A stretch of 64,000 nt of DNA from Bacteroidales bacterium (lineage in GTDB: Bacteria; Bacteroidota; Bacteroidia; Bacteroidales; Paludibacteraceae): contig SUWZ01000002.1 in assembly GCA_015061185.1 (NCBI GenBank), positions 51,037 through 115,036 of the forward strand, written 5' to 3'. The notes under the pieces were generated by a model, which did no database searches, had not been told where the DNA came from, and worked only from the letters and a program-made list of their open reading frames with translations. Shown piece after piece: positions 28,147-36,262 of the stretch (the first letter of the stretch is position 1; each line of letters starts with the position of its first letter). The translations under genes and the position numbers were made by a program.

Positions 28147-28401
28147 TCGTGTACTAATCCAATTTGAGAATAGTAAGATGATAAATAGAGCGGTTAACAA
28201 GATTATGGTCCCAATGATGAATCCAACCGTTCCTAAACTGTAAACAAAGGAGAAATAGTAGGCATCAAAAGCTTCAGACGGACTAAAATGTAAAGGGAAA
28301 TTGCTTGGTTTTGAGAGGTAATTCATCATTAAGACAAATATTATAAAACCAATAGATATACACACCGTGTGAATTAAAATATTTTTTATTAAAATTTTCA
28401 T
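28135..28401 (-). CDS. Small two-helix membrane protein, hypothetical
   Basis: An 88-residue reading frame starting at MKILIKNILIHTV. It has two strong hydrophobic segments (HTVCISIGFIIFVLMMNYL and VGFIIGTIILLTALFIILLF) separated by a loop with FPLHFSPSEAFDAYYFSF. No family recognised. It runs opposite to the PhnP-like gene and overlaps its 3' end by 12 nt. The two-helix pattern and the basic C-terminus look like a real protein, but a chance ORF in AT-rich DNA cannot be excluded. Confidence 0.5.
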   Translation of the reverse strand: MKILIKNILIHTVCISIGFIIFVLMMNYLSKPSNFPLHFSPSEAFDAYYFSFVYSLGTVGFIIGTIILLTALFIILLFSNWISTRLNK

Positions 28402-28510
28402 ACAAATAAAAACAAATTTTAATTTAGTTAGTTCATTTTTTTGCATTCTTGTTAATGTTAATTTATAGAAGTAGCCTTAAATTGCTTATAAATAAATAAT
28501 TAATATAGTT

Positions 28511-28990
28511 GTGGAAGATAATATAAAGAACGAAGCAGAAGTAGGAAAAGCTAAATTTCAAGACCTTACAATAGCTCCATCTCATACTTGTGAGCATATC
28601 ATCAATCAAACAATGGTTCGTATGTTTGATTGCGGTCGTGCCATTTCTGCACATATCGAAAAGAAAAAGAGTAAATTGGATTTTAGGATGGACAAAGAAC
28701 TCTCTTTAGAGGATTTGCAACGACTTGAATCGGAGGTAAATCGTATTATTTCACAAGATTTACCCATTATCATTACTTTTATTTCTGAAGAAGAAGCAAG
28801 AGCGCGTTTTGATATTAATCGTCTCCCAGATGGGACTTCAGATAGATTTAGAGTCGTAAGTATTGGGGACTATGACCACTGTTTATGCATAGGAGCACAT
28901 GTAGAGCATACTATGGAGATTGGTACATTTAAACTCCTAAATCATAGTTTTTCTGATGGCGTTTTGAGAATTAGATGGAAATTGATTTGA
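28511..28990 (+). CDS. AlaX-like trans-editing domain protein
   Basis: A 159-residue protein resembling the free-standing alanyl-tRNA editing (second additional) domain. It has HTCEH near residue 25 (HxxxH), the SEVNRIISQDLPI region, and a CLCIGAHVEHTMEIG segment containing CxxxH, supplying the four zinc ligands of the family. Such proteins deacylate mischarged tRNA-Ala or tRNA-Thr. The GTG at 28511 is the likely start; no better ATG precedes the motif. It stands alone before the PqqD operon. Confidence 0.8.
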   Translation: MEDNIKNEAEVGKAKFQDLTIAPSHTCEHIINQTMVRMFDCGRAISAHIEKKKSKLDFRMDKELSLEDLQRLESEVNRIISQDLPIIITFISEEEARARFDINRLPDGTSDRFRVVSIGDYDHCLCIGAHVEHTMEIGTFKLLNHSFSDGVLRIRWKLI

Positions 28991-29091
28991 ATATTTATAC
29001 CTCTTTTTGTAGAATGCTTATTTACAATTTATTTTCGTTGTAATGTTTGTTGTGTTTGTTGAAATATAATCAAATGTTTTCTCTTTTTTAT

Positions 29092-29099
29092 TACCTTTG
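29092..29099 (+). promoter_or_regulatory. Bacteroidota -7 element for the PqqD operon
   Basis: TACCTTTG is an exact TAnnTTTG match 62 nt before the ATG at 29161. It is the only such element upstream of the six-gene operon. No clear TTTG appears at -33. Confidence 0.6.
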
Positions 29100-29160
29100 T
29101 GATTATTAATAGCAACTTCAGTACCTATGGGAGTGAACGTTGTTCAATGATTTTTTGCAA

Positions 29161-29403
29161 ATGAAGGTAGATGAAACTATAAATTTAGAACAAGAAGGCT
29201 TTGTTTTCTGTCCTAAAAGTGGAGAGTGTTATACTTTGAATTCATTAGGGCAAACGATTCTCTCTTGGATAAAATCCGGGGATTCAGTGCATATAATTAA
29301 ACAAAAAATTTTAGAGCAATATGATGTTTCTGAAGTGGTTTTAGATGCTGATTTAGAAGATTTTATAGCTCTTTGTGTAAGATATAGATTGGTTGAAGTT
29401 TGA
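29161..29403 (+). CDS. PqqD-like peptide-recognition protein
   Basis: An 80-residue PqqD-family (RiPP recognition element) protein: QEGFVFCPKSGECYTLNSLG, then QTILSWIKSGDSV, KQKILEQYDVS and a final DFIALCVRYRLVEV helix. This winged-helix fold binds leader peptides in RiPP pathways or serves as a chaperone in related systems. The ATG at 29161 is chosen; a TTG at 29140, preceded by GGGAG, is an alternative that adds seven residues. Its stop overlaps the next start (TGATG). No radical SAM enzyme or separate precursor peptide is adjacent. Confidence 0.8.
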   Translation: MKVDETINLEQEGFVFCPKSGECYTLNSLGQTILSWIKSGDSVHIIKQKILEQYDVSEVVLDADLEDFIALCVRYRLVEV

Positions 29404-30437
29404 TGAAGAAGTTAACGATAGCCATTAGTGGAATGAACGCAACAGATAATCCCAGTGCCGGTATTTCTGTTGCTCGTAGTCTGCGTCAATCTGAATACAA
29501 AGATTGCAGAATAGTGGGTCTTAGCTATGGAGCGTTGGAACCCGGTAACTATATGCGAGATTTAGTAGATGTTGCCTATCAATTGCCTAATCCATCCGAA
29601 GGCTCTGAACTCCTTTTTTCGCGTCTTGCTTATATTCAACAAAAAGAAAAGATAGATGTAATAATTCCTAATTTAGATGCAGAATTAAATTCTTTTATTT
29701 TATTGAAATCTCAACTTGGTCTGTTGAATATTGAAACCTATCTTCCGTCTTTAGAGCAGTTTGAATTAAGACAGAAATACAATTTGCCAAAATTGTCAAC
29801 TCTGACAGGAATTGATATTCCCGAAAGTCGAAACTGTTTTTCATATAATGATTTGATGGATTTAAATTGCGAATTTCCTCTTGTTGTTAAGGGACAATTC
29901 TATGAAGCTGTTATTGTAAGAAATCAGGAGCAACTTTGCTCTGCGTTCAATAATATTTCTTGTCGATGGGGGCTGCCGATTATTGTTCAACGTTTTGTTT
30001 CCGGAGCTGAGTTTAATGTTATTGGATTGTCAGATGGAGCAGGTAGATTACTCTCTTATGTTGCCATGCGAAAACAGTATATCACTGATAAAGGTAAGGC
30101 TTGGGCCGGGGTTACTATCAATGATGAAAATTTATTGGATTTAACTTGTACTTTTGTTCAAAAAACCTCATGGAAAGGTCCATTTGAACTGGAATTAATT
30201 CGTAGTGATGAGGGTAAATTTTATTTGATTGAAGTAAATCCAAGGATTCCGGCCTGGGTCTATTTGGCTACTGCATCCGGACAAAATATTCCGGAACTTA
30301 TTGTTAAATTGATTAAAAATGAGAAGATTAGCCCAAATTTGGAATACGAAATAGGGAAGATGTTTATTCGTTGTTCGTGGGATATGATTGTAGATTTTTC
30401 TGAGTTTGGTAAATTTTCATCAAAAGCGGAGTTATGA
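29403..30437 (+). CDS. ATP-grasp ligase of unknown substrate
   Basis: A 344-residue protein with a CarB/PurT-like ATP-grasp layout: an N-terminal Rossmann part (AISGMNATDNPSAGISVARS, IDVIIPNLDAELN), FPLVVKGQFYEAVIV as the ATP lid strand with Lys, IVQRFVSGAEFNVIGLSD, and FELELIRSDEGKFYLIEVNP with the Mg-binding Glu/Asn. ATP-grasp enzymes join a carboxylate to an amine via an acyl-phosphate. Placed between a PqqD-like protein and a PLP decarboxylase, peptide or amino-acid amide formation is likely. Start overlaps PqqD by 1 nt; stop overlaps the decarboxylase by 4 nt. Confidence 0.8.
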   Translation: MKKLTIAISGMNATDNPSAGISVARSLRQSEYKDCRIVGLSYGALEPGNYMRDLVDVAYQLPNPSEGSELLFSRLAYIQQKEKIDVIIPNLDAELNSFILLKSQLGLLNIETYLPSLEQFELRQKYNLPKLSTLTGIDIPESRNCFSYNDLMDLNCEFPLVVKGQFYEAVIVRNQEQLCSAFNNISCRWGLPIIVQRFVSGAEFNVIGLSDGAGRLLSYVAMRKQYITDKGKAWAGVTINDENLLDLTCTFVQKTSWKGPFELELIRSDEGKFYLIEVNPRIPAWVYLATASGQNIPELIVKLIKNEKISPNLEYEIGKMFIRCSWDMIVDFSEFGKFSSKAEL

Positions 30438-31774
30438 AGAAGAAAAAAGTATATGAGAGGCCGTTGATTAAACCAATTGTTGCAACTATGCCCGGAAAAT
30501 CAGGCAATAATGTTTCGCTTCCTCTTGTTTCAGAGATAGATGGACATATACCTTCCTCTTTGCTGAAGAAATTTGGATCCCCTCTTTTTTTGTTTTCGGA
30601 ATCTACATTAATAAACAATTTTAAAGAGGCAAAAAACGCTTTCTTAAATCGGTATCCTAATGTTTGTTTTGCATGGTCTTATAAAACAAACTATTTGGAT
30701 GCAATATGTAAAATTTTTCATGAAGAGGGAGCTTGGGCTGAGGTAGTCTCCGGATTTGAGTATAAAAAAGCACTTCAAAACGGAGTGCGTGGAACAAATA
30801 TCATTTTTAATGGTCCTAATAAAAGTGAAGCGGATTTACTGTTAGCAATTGATAATGAGTCGCTTATCCATATTGATAATTTGCAAGAATTGATATTACT
30901 CTCTCATTTAGCAGAGAAAAGCAACAAAAATGTAAATGTGGCTATTAGAATAAATTTAGATGCCGAGATCTCTCCTGCTTGGAGTCGTTTTGGTTTTAAT
31001 TTGGAAAATGGTGAGGCATGGAGAATGGTTACTAAAATTATTCAAGAAAAAAGATTGAATTTAAAGGGATTACATTGTCATATTGGAACTTTTATTTTAT
31101 CTTTAAATGCCTACAAAGTTCAAGCAAAAAAAATGGCTGCATTGGCTGAAAAAATATATAATGAATTGCATCACTCGATTGCCTACTTGGATTTAGGTGG
31201 AGGTTTTGCGTCAAAGAATACGCTCAAAGGTTCATACCTGAGCGGTGAGGATTGTTCTCCTTCTATCGGCGATTATGCAAGGGTGATAACGGATGAATTG
31301 AAAGAGAATAGTTATATAGCCAAGTTTACCCCTTTGTTGCTATTGGAAACGGGACGGGCTTTAGTTGATGATGCAGGTTTTTTACTTACATCTGTTGTTG
31401 CAAATAAAAGAAATCCAGATGGACGATTAAATACAATAGTTGATGCCGGGGTAAATATATTATTTACCTCTTTCTGGTATAACCATAAAATTTCTGCTAC
31501 AGAGTCTCGCTCGTCTCATTGGGAAGATAGCACTTTGTATGGACCTCTTTGTATGAATATTGACGTGCTAAGAGAGCGAGTTGCATTACCATTGTTGAAT
31601 AAAGGGGATGTTTTAATCATTCACAATGTCGGGGCATATAATGTTACACAATCCATGCAATTTATCTCATATAGACCTGCTGTTGTGTTGTTAGATAAAA
31701 ATTGTAACGCAAAAATTATTAGGGAGGCTGATGACTTTGAATATGTAACATGTAAAGAGCATTATGAAGAGTGA
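30434..31774 (+). CDS. Group IV PLP decarboxylase (DAP decarboxylase-like) with leader-like N-terminal tail
   Basis: A 446-residue fold III (alanine-racemase-type) decarboxylase. PLP Lys84 is in FAWSYKTNYLDAI, with GLHCHIGTFI, YLDLGGGFAS, LLETGRALV (Thr where DAP decarboxylase usually has Pro), YGPLCMNIDVL with the active-site Cys, and NVGAYNVTQ. True LysA is possible, but the operon context argues for an amino-acid or peptide substrate. The first ~38 residues are an extra tail with YERPLIKPIV (Tyr7, Pro10, Ile12), resembling the YxxPxL motif of lasso-peptide leaders bound by PqqD-like proteins. It overlaps both neighbours by 4 and 11 nt. Confidence 0.82.
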   Translation: MKKKKVYERPLIKPIVATMPGKSGNNVSLPLVSEIDGHIPSSLLKKFGSPLFLFSESTLINNFKEAKNAFLNRYPNVCFAWSYKTNYLDAICKIFHEEGAWAEVVSGFEYKKALQNGVRGTNIIFNGPNKSEADLLLAIDNESLIHIDNLQELILLSHLAEKSNKNVNVAIRINLDAEISPAWSRFGFNLENGEAWRMVTKIIQEKRLNLKGLHCHIGTFILSLNAYKVQAKKMAALAEKIYNELHHSIAYLDLGGGFASKNTLKGSYLSGEDCSPSIGDYARVITDELKENSYIAKFTPLLLLETGRALVDDAGFLLTSVVANKRNPDGRLNTIVDAGVNILFTSFWYNHKISATESRSSHWEDSTLYGPLCMNIDVLRERVALPLLNKGDVLIIHNVGAYNVTQSMQFISYRPAVVLLDKNCNAKIIREADDFEYVTCKEHYEE

Positions 31775-33920
31775 AATAAGGTTGTTTTTTGATAGTCTGT
31801 TATTTAGTTATTCATCCATTTTTTTTACGCAAAATAAATGGTTCGGTTCTGTTTTGTGTTGTATCACAATGCTTTATCCGTTGCAAGGTATTTGCGGATT
31901 GTTTTGTTGTATGTTGGTGAATGCTATATCTCTGTCATTATCGCTTAATAGGGAAAAAATTCGTTCCGGATTATATGGTTTTAATGCAATTATGATTGGT
32001 CTTGCCTTAGGTGCTATTTATCCTTATAGTGAGACATTGGTGGTTCTGATTTTTGCCTTATCGTTATTGGTGTTGATGCTTACTGTTGCGATGGAGGGAT
32101 TTTTTAAGAAATACAATCTTCCATTTTTGGCATTCCCATTTTTGGCTTGTCTGTGGATTGTTCTTTTGTTATCACAACAATTGGATGCAGGAGTTAGTAC
32201 AGATGTTTTATTGTTTACTTCGCCTCAATATCTTACTATGGGAGAATTTTCAGTGTACACTTTAATAGAAAAGTTAAATAACGTTGAAATGCCAATTTGT
32301 TTTGACCTGTTTCTTAAAAGTATTGGTGTGCTTTTCTTTCAATCAGATAGACTGACAGGTCTCTTAATTTCAATTGCTCTCTTCTGTGTATCTCGTCTCT
32401 CTTTTTGTTATGCTTTGGGATTTTTTCTCTCCGGCTATTTTTGTTACAATTTTTTAGGAGCTGAATTATTCCACATTCCTTATCTGTTTTTTGGATTTAA
32501 CTTTATATTCACTGCTATTGCTGTCGGGTGTTGCTATCTTGTTCCTTCATTTTTTTCTATCTTGGGACTTTTTTTATTATTACCCTCGTTGTTCATTGTA
32601 GTTTTCTCTTCAACGAGATTTTTGTCCTACCTTTTTTTGCCATCATTTTCTCTCTCTTTTTGTTTGGTAAGTATTTTATATTTATATGTGTTGCGGTTAC
32701 GAGAAAATAGTAATTCTCTGCGTTTCCCTTTTATTATTGAAAATACTCCGGAGGAAAATTTTTATTATGATAATGTCAATAATAAGCGATTTAAGTATCT
32801 CTCTTATTTCCCTTTTTCTCTTCCTTTTTTAGGAGAATGGACTGTTAAGCAAGGTTACAATGGAGAATATACGCATAAAGATGAATGGCGGTATGCTTGG
32901 GATTTTGTGGTAGAAGTGGACAATATGCAATTTAAAGGGAATGGAGAGAGGGTAGAGGATTATTATTGTTATGAGAAACCGGTTTTGGCTCCGGCAGCAG
33001 CTATTGTAATTTCTGTTTGCAATGGTATTGAAGATAATTTAGTCGGACAGGTTAATAAGGAAAATAATTGGGGAAATTATATTATTTTAAAACATTTTGA
33101 AGGTTGTTTTTCTGTCTTGGCTCATCTGAAAATCGATTCCATCAAATGTGCTCCGGGTGATGTTATTTCTCATGGACAAGAATTGGCACTTTGCGGAAAT
33201 TCCGGCTATTCTCCTTACCCTCATTTGCATTTTCAGTTTCAAAAATCACCCTATATAGGTGCACCTACTCAAAATTATCCCTTTACATATTATTTATCTA
33301 AAACAAATAATCTTGAGTGGGTTGCTTCTGGTGTGCCTAAATTAGATGAGGTTGTAACCAATCTGTCTGTAAGTAATTTTAATGTAGCTAACTACCTCTT
33401 CTGTGAAGGAAATAAAATAGATGTGAATTCAACTCGATTTGGATCTGAATCATGGAGTGTTCATTCTTATCTTGGAGGATATTACCTTCAATCGGGTAAT
33501 GGAGCTAAAGCTTGGTTCGTTAATGATAGTAAAAGCTTTTATTTTCAACGATTTGTAGGAAACAAGAAGTGTGCTTTGTATTATTTTTACTTATCCAACT
33601 TCAGAGTCCTTAAGTCAACAGGGCAAAATTGGAGTGTGAAGGAGCAATTTCCGGCAAGTAATTGCAACATGGGTTGCTTAAAATGGTTGCAAGATATATT
33701 AGCTCCTTTCGTTACTTTTATTAAATTTAATTACAATTCTGTATTGCCGGATATGCATTTGCATTCAGAAAATTTGGCCTTTTATTCGTCTTTTAAAAAA
33801 GAGATTTTTGGTAGATTAGTGGAGCAACTGAATTTTGAAACTATTTGGACAACAGCTAATAATATTCGATTGAATATTAAAGAGAGGGATGATGAATGGT
33901 TCATTAAAATTAATTTATGA
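31764..33920 (+). CDS. Urea-transporter-like membrane domain fused to M23 peptidase domain
   Basis: A 718-residue fusion. Residues ~20-320 are about ten membrane helices with urea-transporter features (RSGLYGFNAIMIGLALGAIY, YNLPFLAFPF, and a second-half LFLPSFSLSF). Residues ~365-510 are an M23/LytM domain: GEYTHKDEWRYAWDF supplies the first zinc ligands, ILKHF and LAHLKID follow, and PHLHFQFQ gives the HxH. Residues ~515-718 are beta-rich with no family recognised. The M23 part is probably periplasmic. Whether it is an active peptidase, and whether the membrane part carries urea or the operon's product, is unknown. Overlaps both neighbours. Confidence 0.82.
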   Translation: MKSEIRLFFDSLLFSYSSIFFTQNKWFGSVLCCITMLYPLQGICGLFCCMLVNAISLSLSLNREKIRSGLYGFNAIMIGLALGAIYPYSETLVVLIFALSLLVLMLTVAMEGFFKKYNLPFLAFPFLACLWIVLLLSQQLDAGVSTDVLLFTSPQYLTMGEFSVYTLIEKLNNVEMPICFDLFLKSIGVLFFQSDRLTGLLISIALFCVSRLSFCYALGFFLSGYFCYNFLGAELFHIPYLFFGFNFIFTAIAVGCCYLVPSFFSILGLFLLLPSLFIVVFSSTRFLSYLFLPSFSLSFCLVSILYLYVLRLRENSNSLRFPFIIENTPEENFYYDNVNNKRFKYLSYFPFSLPFLGEWTVKQGYNGEYTHKDEWRYAWDFVVEVDNMQFKGNGERVEDYYCYEKPVLAPAAAIVISVCNGIEDNLVGQVNKENNWGNYIILKHFEGCFSVLAHLKIDSIKCAPGDVISHGQELALCGNSGYSPYPHLHFQFQKSPYIGAPTQNYPFTYYLSKTNNLEWVASGVPKLDEVVTNLSVSNFNVANYLFCEGNKIDVNSTRFGSESWSVHSYLGGYYLQSGNGAKAWFVNDSKSFYFQRFVGNKKCALYYFYLSNFRVLKSTGQNWSVKEQFPASNCNMGCLKWLQDILAPFVTFIKFNYNSVLPDMHLHSENLAFYSSFKKEIFGRLVEQLNFETIWTTANNIRLNIKERDDEWFIKINL

Positions 33921-35281
33921 TAAAACGTTTGCTTATAATTTCTGTTTTCGTATTTAGTCACTTCGTTCATTTGAATGCGCTGAATATTGATTCTCTTTCG
34001 TTCTGCGAAAATCGCCGTATTGGTATTTCGTGGTTCGAACAAGCTAATTATTTAAAAGCAATCAAGTACTTAGAAAAAGCCCATCATTATTTTCAAGGTG
34101 ATTCTATATTAAATTCATACCTCTATTTTTCATATAAATATATGAACCGATGTTTTGAGAAAAATTCATTGTATTCTGAATTAGCGCAAACATCAAAGGA
34201 GCAATTTTTTATTCAATCCCCTAAACCGATTTATTCTTCCTATTATGAAGTTGGTTATATTTGGAATAAAGATAATGATTTTTATAATTGGAATAGCAGA
34301 AATTTAAATGAAAAAGGGGTAAATATTAATGTGAGTTTATCTCAAAATCTTAAAAATAGATGGCTCATAAATCATAAATTGATTGCTAATTTTCAAAATG
34401 GAGATATTGAACTACAAACTCCATCCGGTAGTGTTGAAAGTTATAAGGAGAGATACAAACTATTTTGTTATTCTCCGTCTCTCTCGTTTTGGAAAAATCG
34501 TGCATTATCGTTTTCCATTTATGGTCATTTTATGTATGAAAATTATGAGGGAGTAGAAGGGAGAGAGATTGTTTTTAATCGATATCACCCGGAATATTAC
34601 GATAAGGACCGATATAGAGAGCGAGGAGAGATTCCGTATTGGGATCGGCCATGGGAGGATAATGATGAGCATTGGGGAGATACTCCTACTGATTTCCCTG
34701 AAGTAGGTTATTCTCCTGAGGATTTTAAAATCTCTGTAAGCGAAGAATCTTCTTTTGATTTTTTGGTGGGAACCTCTGTTTCTTATAGTTTTTTACAATT
34801 TCAAGTAGATGGAGAATTTTCTTATTTGAACTACTCAGTCGGAAATACATTTCAAATAGGGGTAAATGGAGTGTATTATCCATTAGGAAATTTAAATTTA
34901 TATTTTAAACTTAAATTTTATTATCTTTGGAGAAACGTTCAGTTTCAGGCGGAATTGGTAAGTCACAATCCTTTGGCTGAGGTTCTCGTTGGTTATAAAG
35001 TTTTGCCCGTATGGTGGATGGAACTGTCATACTTACATGGTAATATGCGTTATTACAATGAGGTTGATACTCATTCAATATATTTGTTTGGATGTGATCC
35101 GAAGTTTAGAGTATCATGGTTGAATATATTACCAATAAAAGAAAACATTTCGATTAATTTGTCATATCGTTTATTTGCAATGAAAAAGGATTATTATAGT
35201 TTGCAAAATTATAATTGGATAGCGTTACAAAATAAAACAATAGGACATTCTCTAACAATTGGATTATTATGGAAGTACTAA
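33917..35281 (+). CDS. Outer-membrane beta-barrel-like protein with N-terminal TPR-like region
   Basis: A 454-residue protein with a signal peptide (RLLIISVFVFSHFVHLNA). A TPR-like helical stretch at ~30-95 (WFEQANYLKAIKYLEKAHHY) precedes many alternating aromatic/polar strands from ~110 to the end. The last strand ends SLTIGLLWKY, with an aromatic C-terminal residue as in outer-membrane barrels. An acidic Pro/Asp-rich insert (YWDRPWEDNDEHW) lies at ~235. YaiO-type OM proteins have a similar layout. It overlaps the UT-M23 gene by 4 nt and the next TPR gene by 13 nt. An export pore or surface role is inference. Confidence 0.7.
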   Translation: MIKRLLIISVFVFSHFVHLNALNIDSLSFCENRRIGISWFEQANYLKAIKYLEKAHHYFQGDSILNSYLYFSYKYMNRCFEKNSLYSELAQTSKEQFFIQSPKPIYSSYYEVGYIWNKDNDFYNWNSRNLNEKGVNINVSLSQNLKNRWLINHKLIANFQNGDIELQTPSGSVESYKERYKLFCYSPSLSFWKNRALSFSIYGHFMYENYEGVEGREIVFNRYHPEYYDKDRYRERGEIPYWDRPWEDNDEHWGDTPTDFPEVGYSPEDFKISVSEESSFDFLVGTSVSYSFLQFQVDGEFSYLNYSVGNTFQIGVNGVYYPLGNLNLYFKLKFYYLWRNVQFQAELVSHNPLAEVLVGYKVLPVWWMELSYLHGNMRYYNEVDTHSIYLFGCDPKFRVSWLNILPIKENISINLSYRLFAMKKDYYSLQNYNWIALQNKTIGHSLTIGLLWKY

Positions 35282-35877
35282 AAAAATCTCTTTTCACTCT
35301 AATTGCAATGCTATTTATGACTATTTCTTCTGCTCAAGATAAAGTTGTAGCATTCTCAAAGAGTTATGAATTGGAGGCGGATAAACAATATCTTGCAGCT
35401 GTTTCAACTCTAAAACTATTGAAAATTAATAGCTATGCTGTTAATTTGAGGATAGGATGGCTGTTTTATTTAAATGGCAATTATAAAGAATCTGTTGCCT
35501 ATTATGTAAAAGCGATACAATTAAGACCTACCGCAATCGAAGCAAGATTTGGTTATATTCTTCCTGCTGCAAAGTTAAAAATGTGGAAAAATGTGGCTGC
35601 ACAATATGATGCGATACTTAAGTTAGACCCTCAAAATTCCAAGGCCAATTACTATAGGGGATTGATGTTTTACAATGTTGGCGAATATAGTAAAGCAGAA
35701 CCCTATTTTGATCGAGTGGAACAAATGTATCCTTTTGATTATGATATTGTTATTTTATCTGCCTGGAATTCTTATTTTCTGAAACGCTACGATAAGGCTA
35801 AACTCCTTTTTAATCAGGCTCTCTTAATTCAACCTCAAAGTGCTTCTGCTAAAGAGGGAATTTCTTTATGTCATTAG
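35269..35877 (+). CDS. Periplasmic tetratricopeptide-repeat protein
   Basis: A 202-residue protein with a signal peptide (SLFTLIAMLFMTISSAQ). At least four TPR units follow, recognisable by YLNGNYKESVAYYVKAIQLRP, KLDPQNSKANYYRGLMFYN, YSKAEPYFDRVEQMYP and YDKAKLLFNQALLIQPQS. TPRs hold protein partners; here a periplasmic scaffold for the barrel or M23 proteins is plausible. Last gene of the six-gene operon, overlapping the upstream frame by 13 nt. Confidence 0.85.
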   Translation: MEVLKKSLFTLIAMLFMTISSAQDKVVAFSKSYELEADKQYLAAVSTLKLLKINSYAVNLRIGWLFYLNGNYKESVAYYVKAIQLRPTAIEARFGYILPAAKLKMWKNVAAQYDAILKLDPQNSKANYYRGLMFYNVGEYSKAEPYFDRVEQMYPFDYDIVILSAWNSYFLKRYDKAKLLFNQALLIQPQSASAKEGISLCH

Positions 35878-35947
35878 GTTAATCTACTCTATGAAATGAA
35901 GGTTGCCCCCTTCTTAAATATTTTATCTGATTATGAGTGAAATTTTG

Positions 35948-36256
35948 TCATTTCTCCTCAAAAATGAAGATATCTTCTTCCTCTCTTTTCATTAGGTATT
36001 GCTCTCTTGCAAAGCGTTCCAATCCATCTTTATTGCTTTCCAATTCATTCATCTTTCGTTGGCTCTGCTTGATCTCATTTTTATAATGTTTTATCTCTTC
36101 CTTTAAGTGAATACATTTCTGTCCGTATTCTAATCTATCCATCATTGAATAAGAATCAAAAAATAGCAACCATAAAACTCCGAAAATGATGAGTATTACG
36201 TACTTATTAAGTATATATTTTTTGAGGAAATTTATTATTTTATTGTTCATATTCAT
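35948..36256 (-). CDS. FtsB/DivIC septum-formation protein
   Basis: A 102-residue bitopic protein with a basic cytosolic N-tail, a membrane helix at ~18-35 (YVILIIFGVLWLLFF) and a periplasmic coiled coil (~45-80). The ending LERFAREQYLMKREEEDIFI carries the family RExY-like motif. FtsB/DivIC works with FtsL and FtsQ in the divisome to activate septal peptidoglycan synthesis. It sits 6 nt after uvrD on the same strand, so the two are co-transcribed. Confidence 0.88.
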   Translation of the reverse strand: MNMNNKIINFLKKYILNKYVILIIFGVLWLLFFDSYSMMDRLEYGQKCIHLKEEIKHYKNEIKQSQRKMNELESNKDGLERFAREQYLMKREEEDIFIFEEK

Positions 36257-36262
36257 TGTTTA

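Noticed and set aside
28463..28654. Minus-strand frame overlapping the AlaX-like gene
   Set aside because: No motif and mostly antisense to a well-supported gene.
31764..33920. Urea utilisation locus
   Set aside because: No urease, nickel or urea amidolyase genes; the transporter-like part is fused to a peptidase domain.
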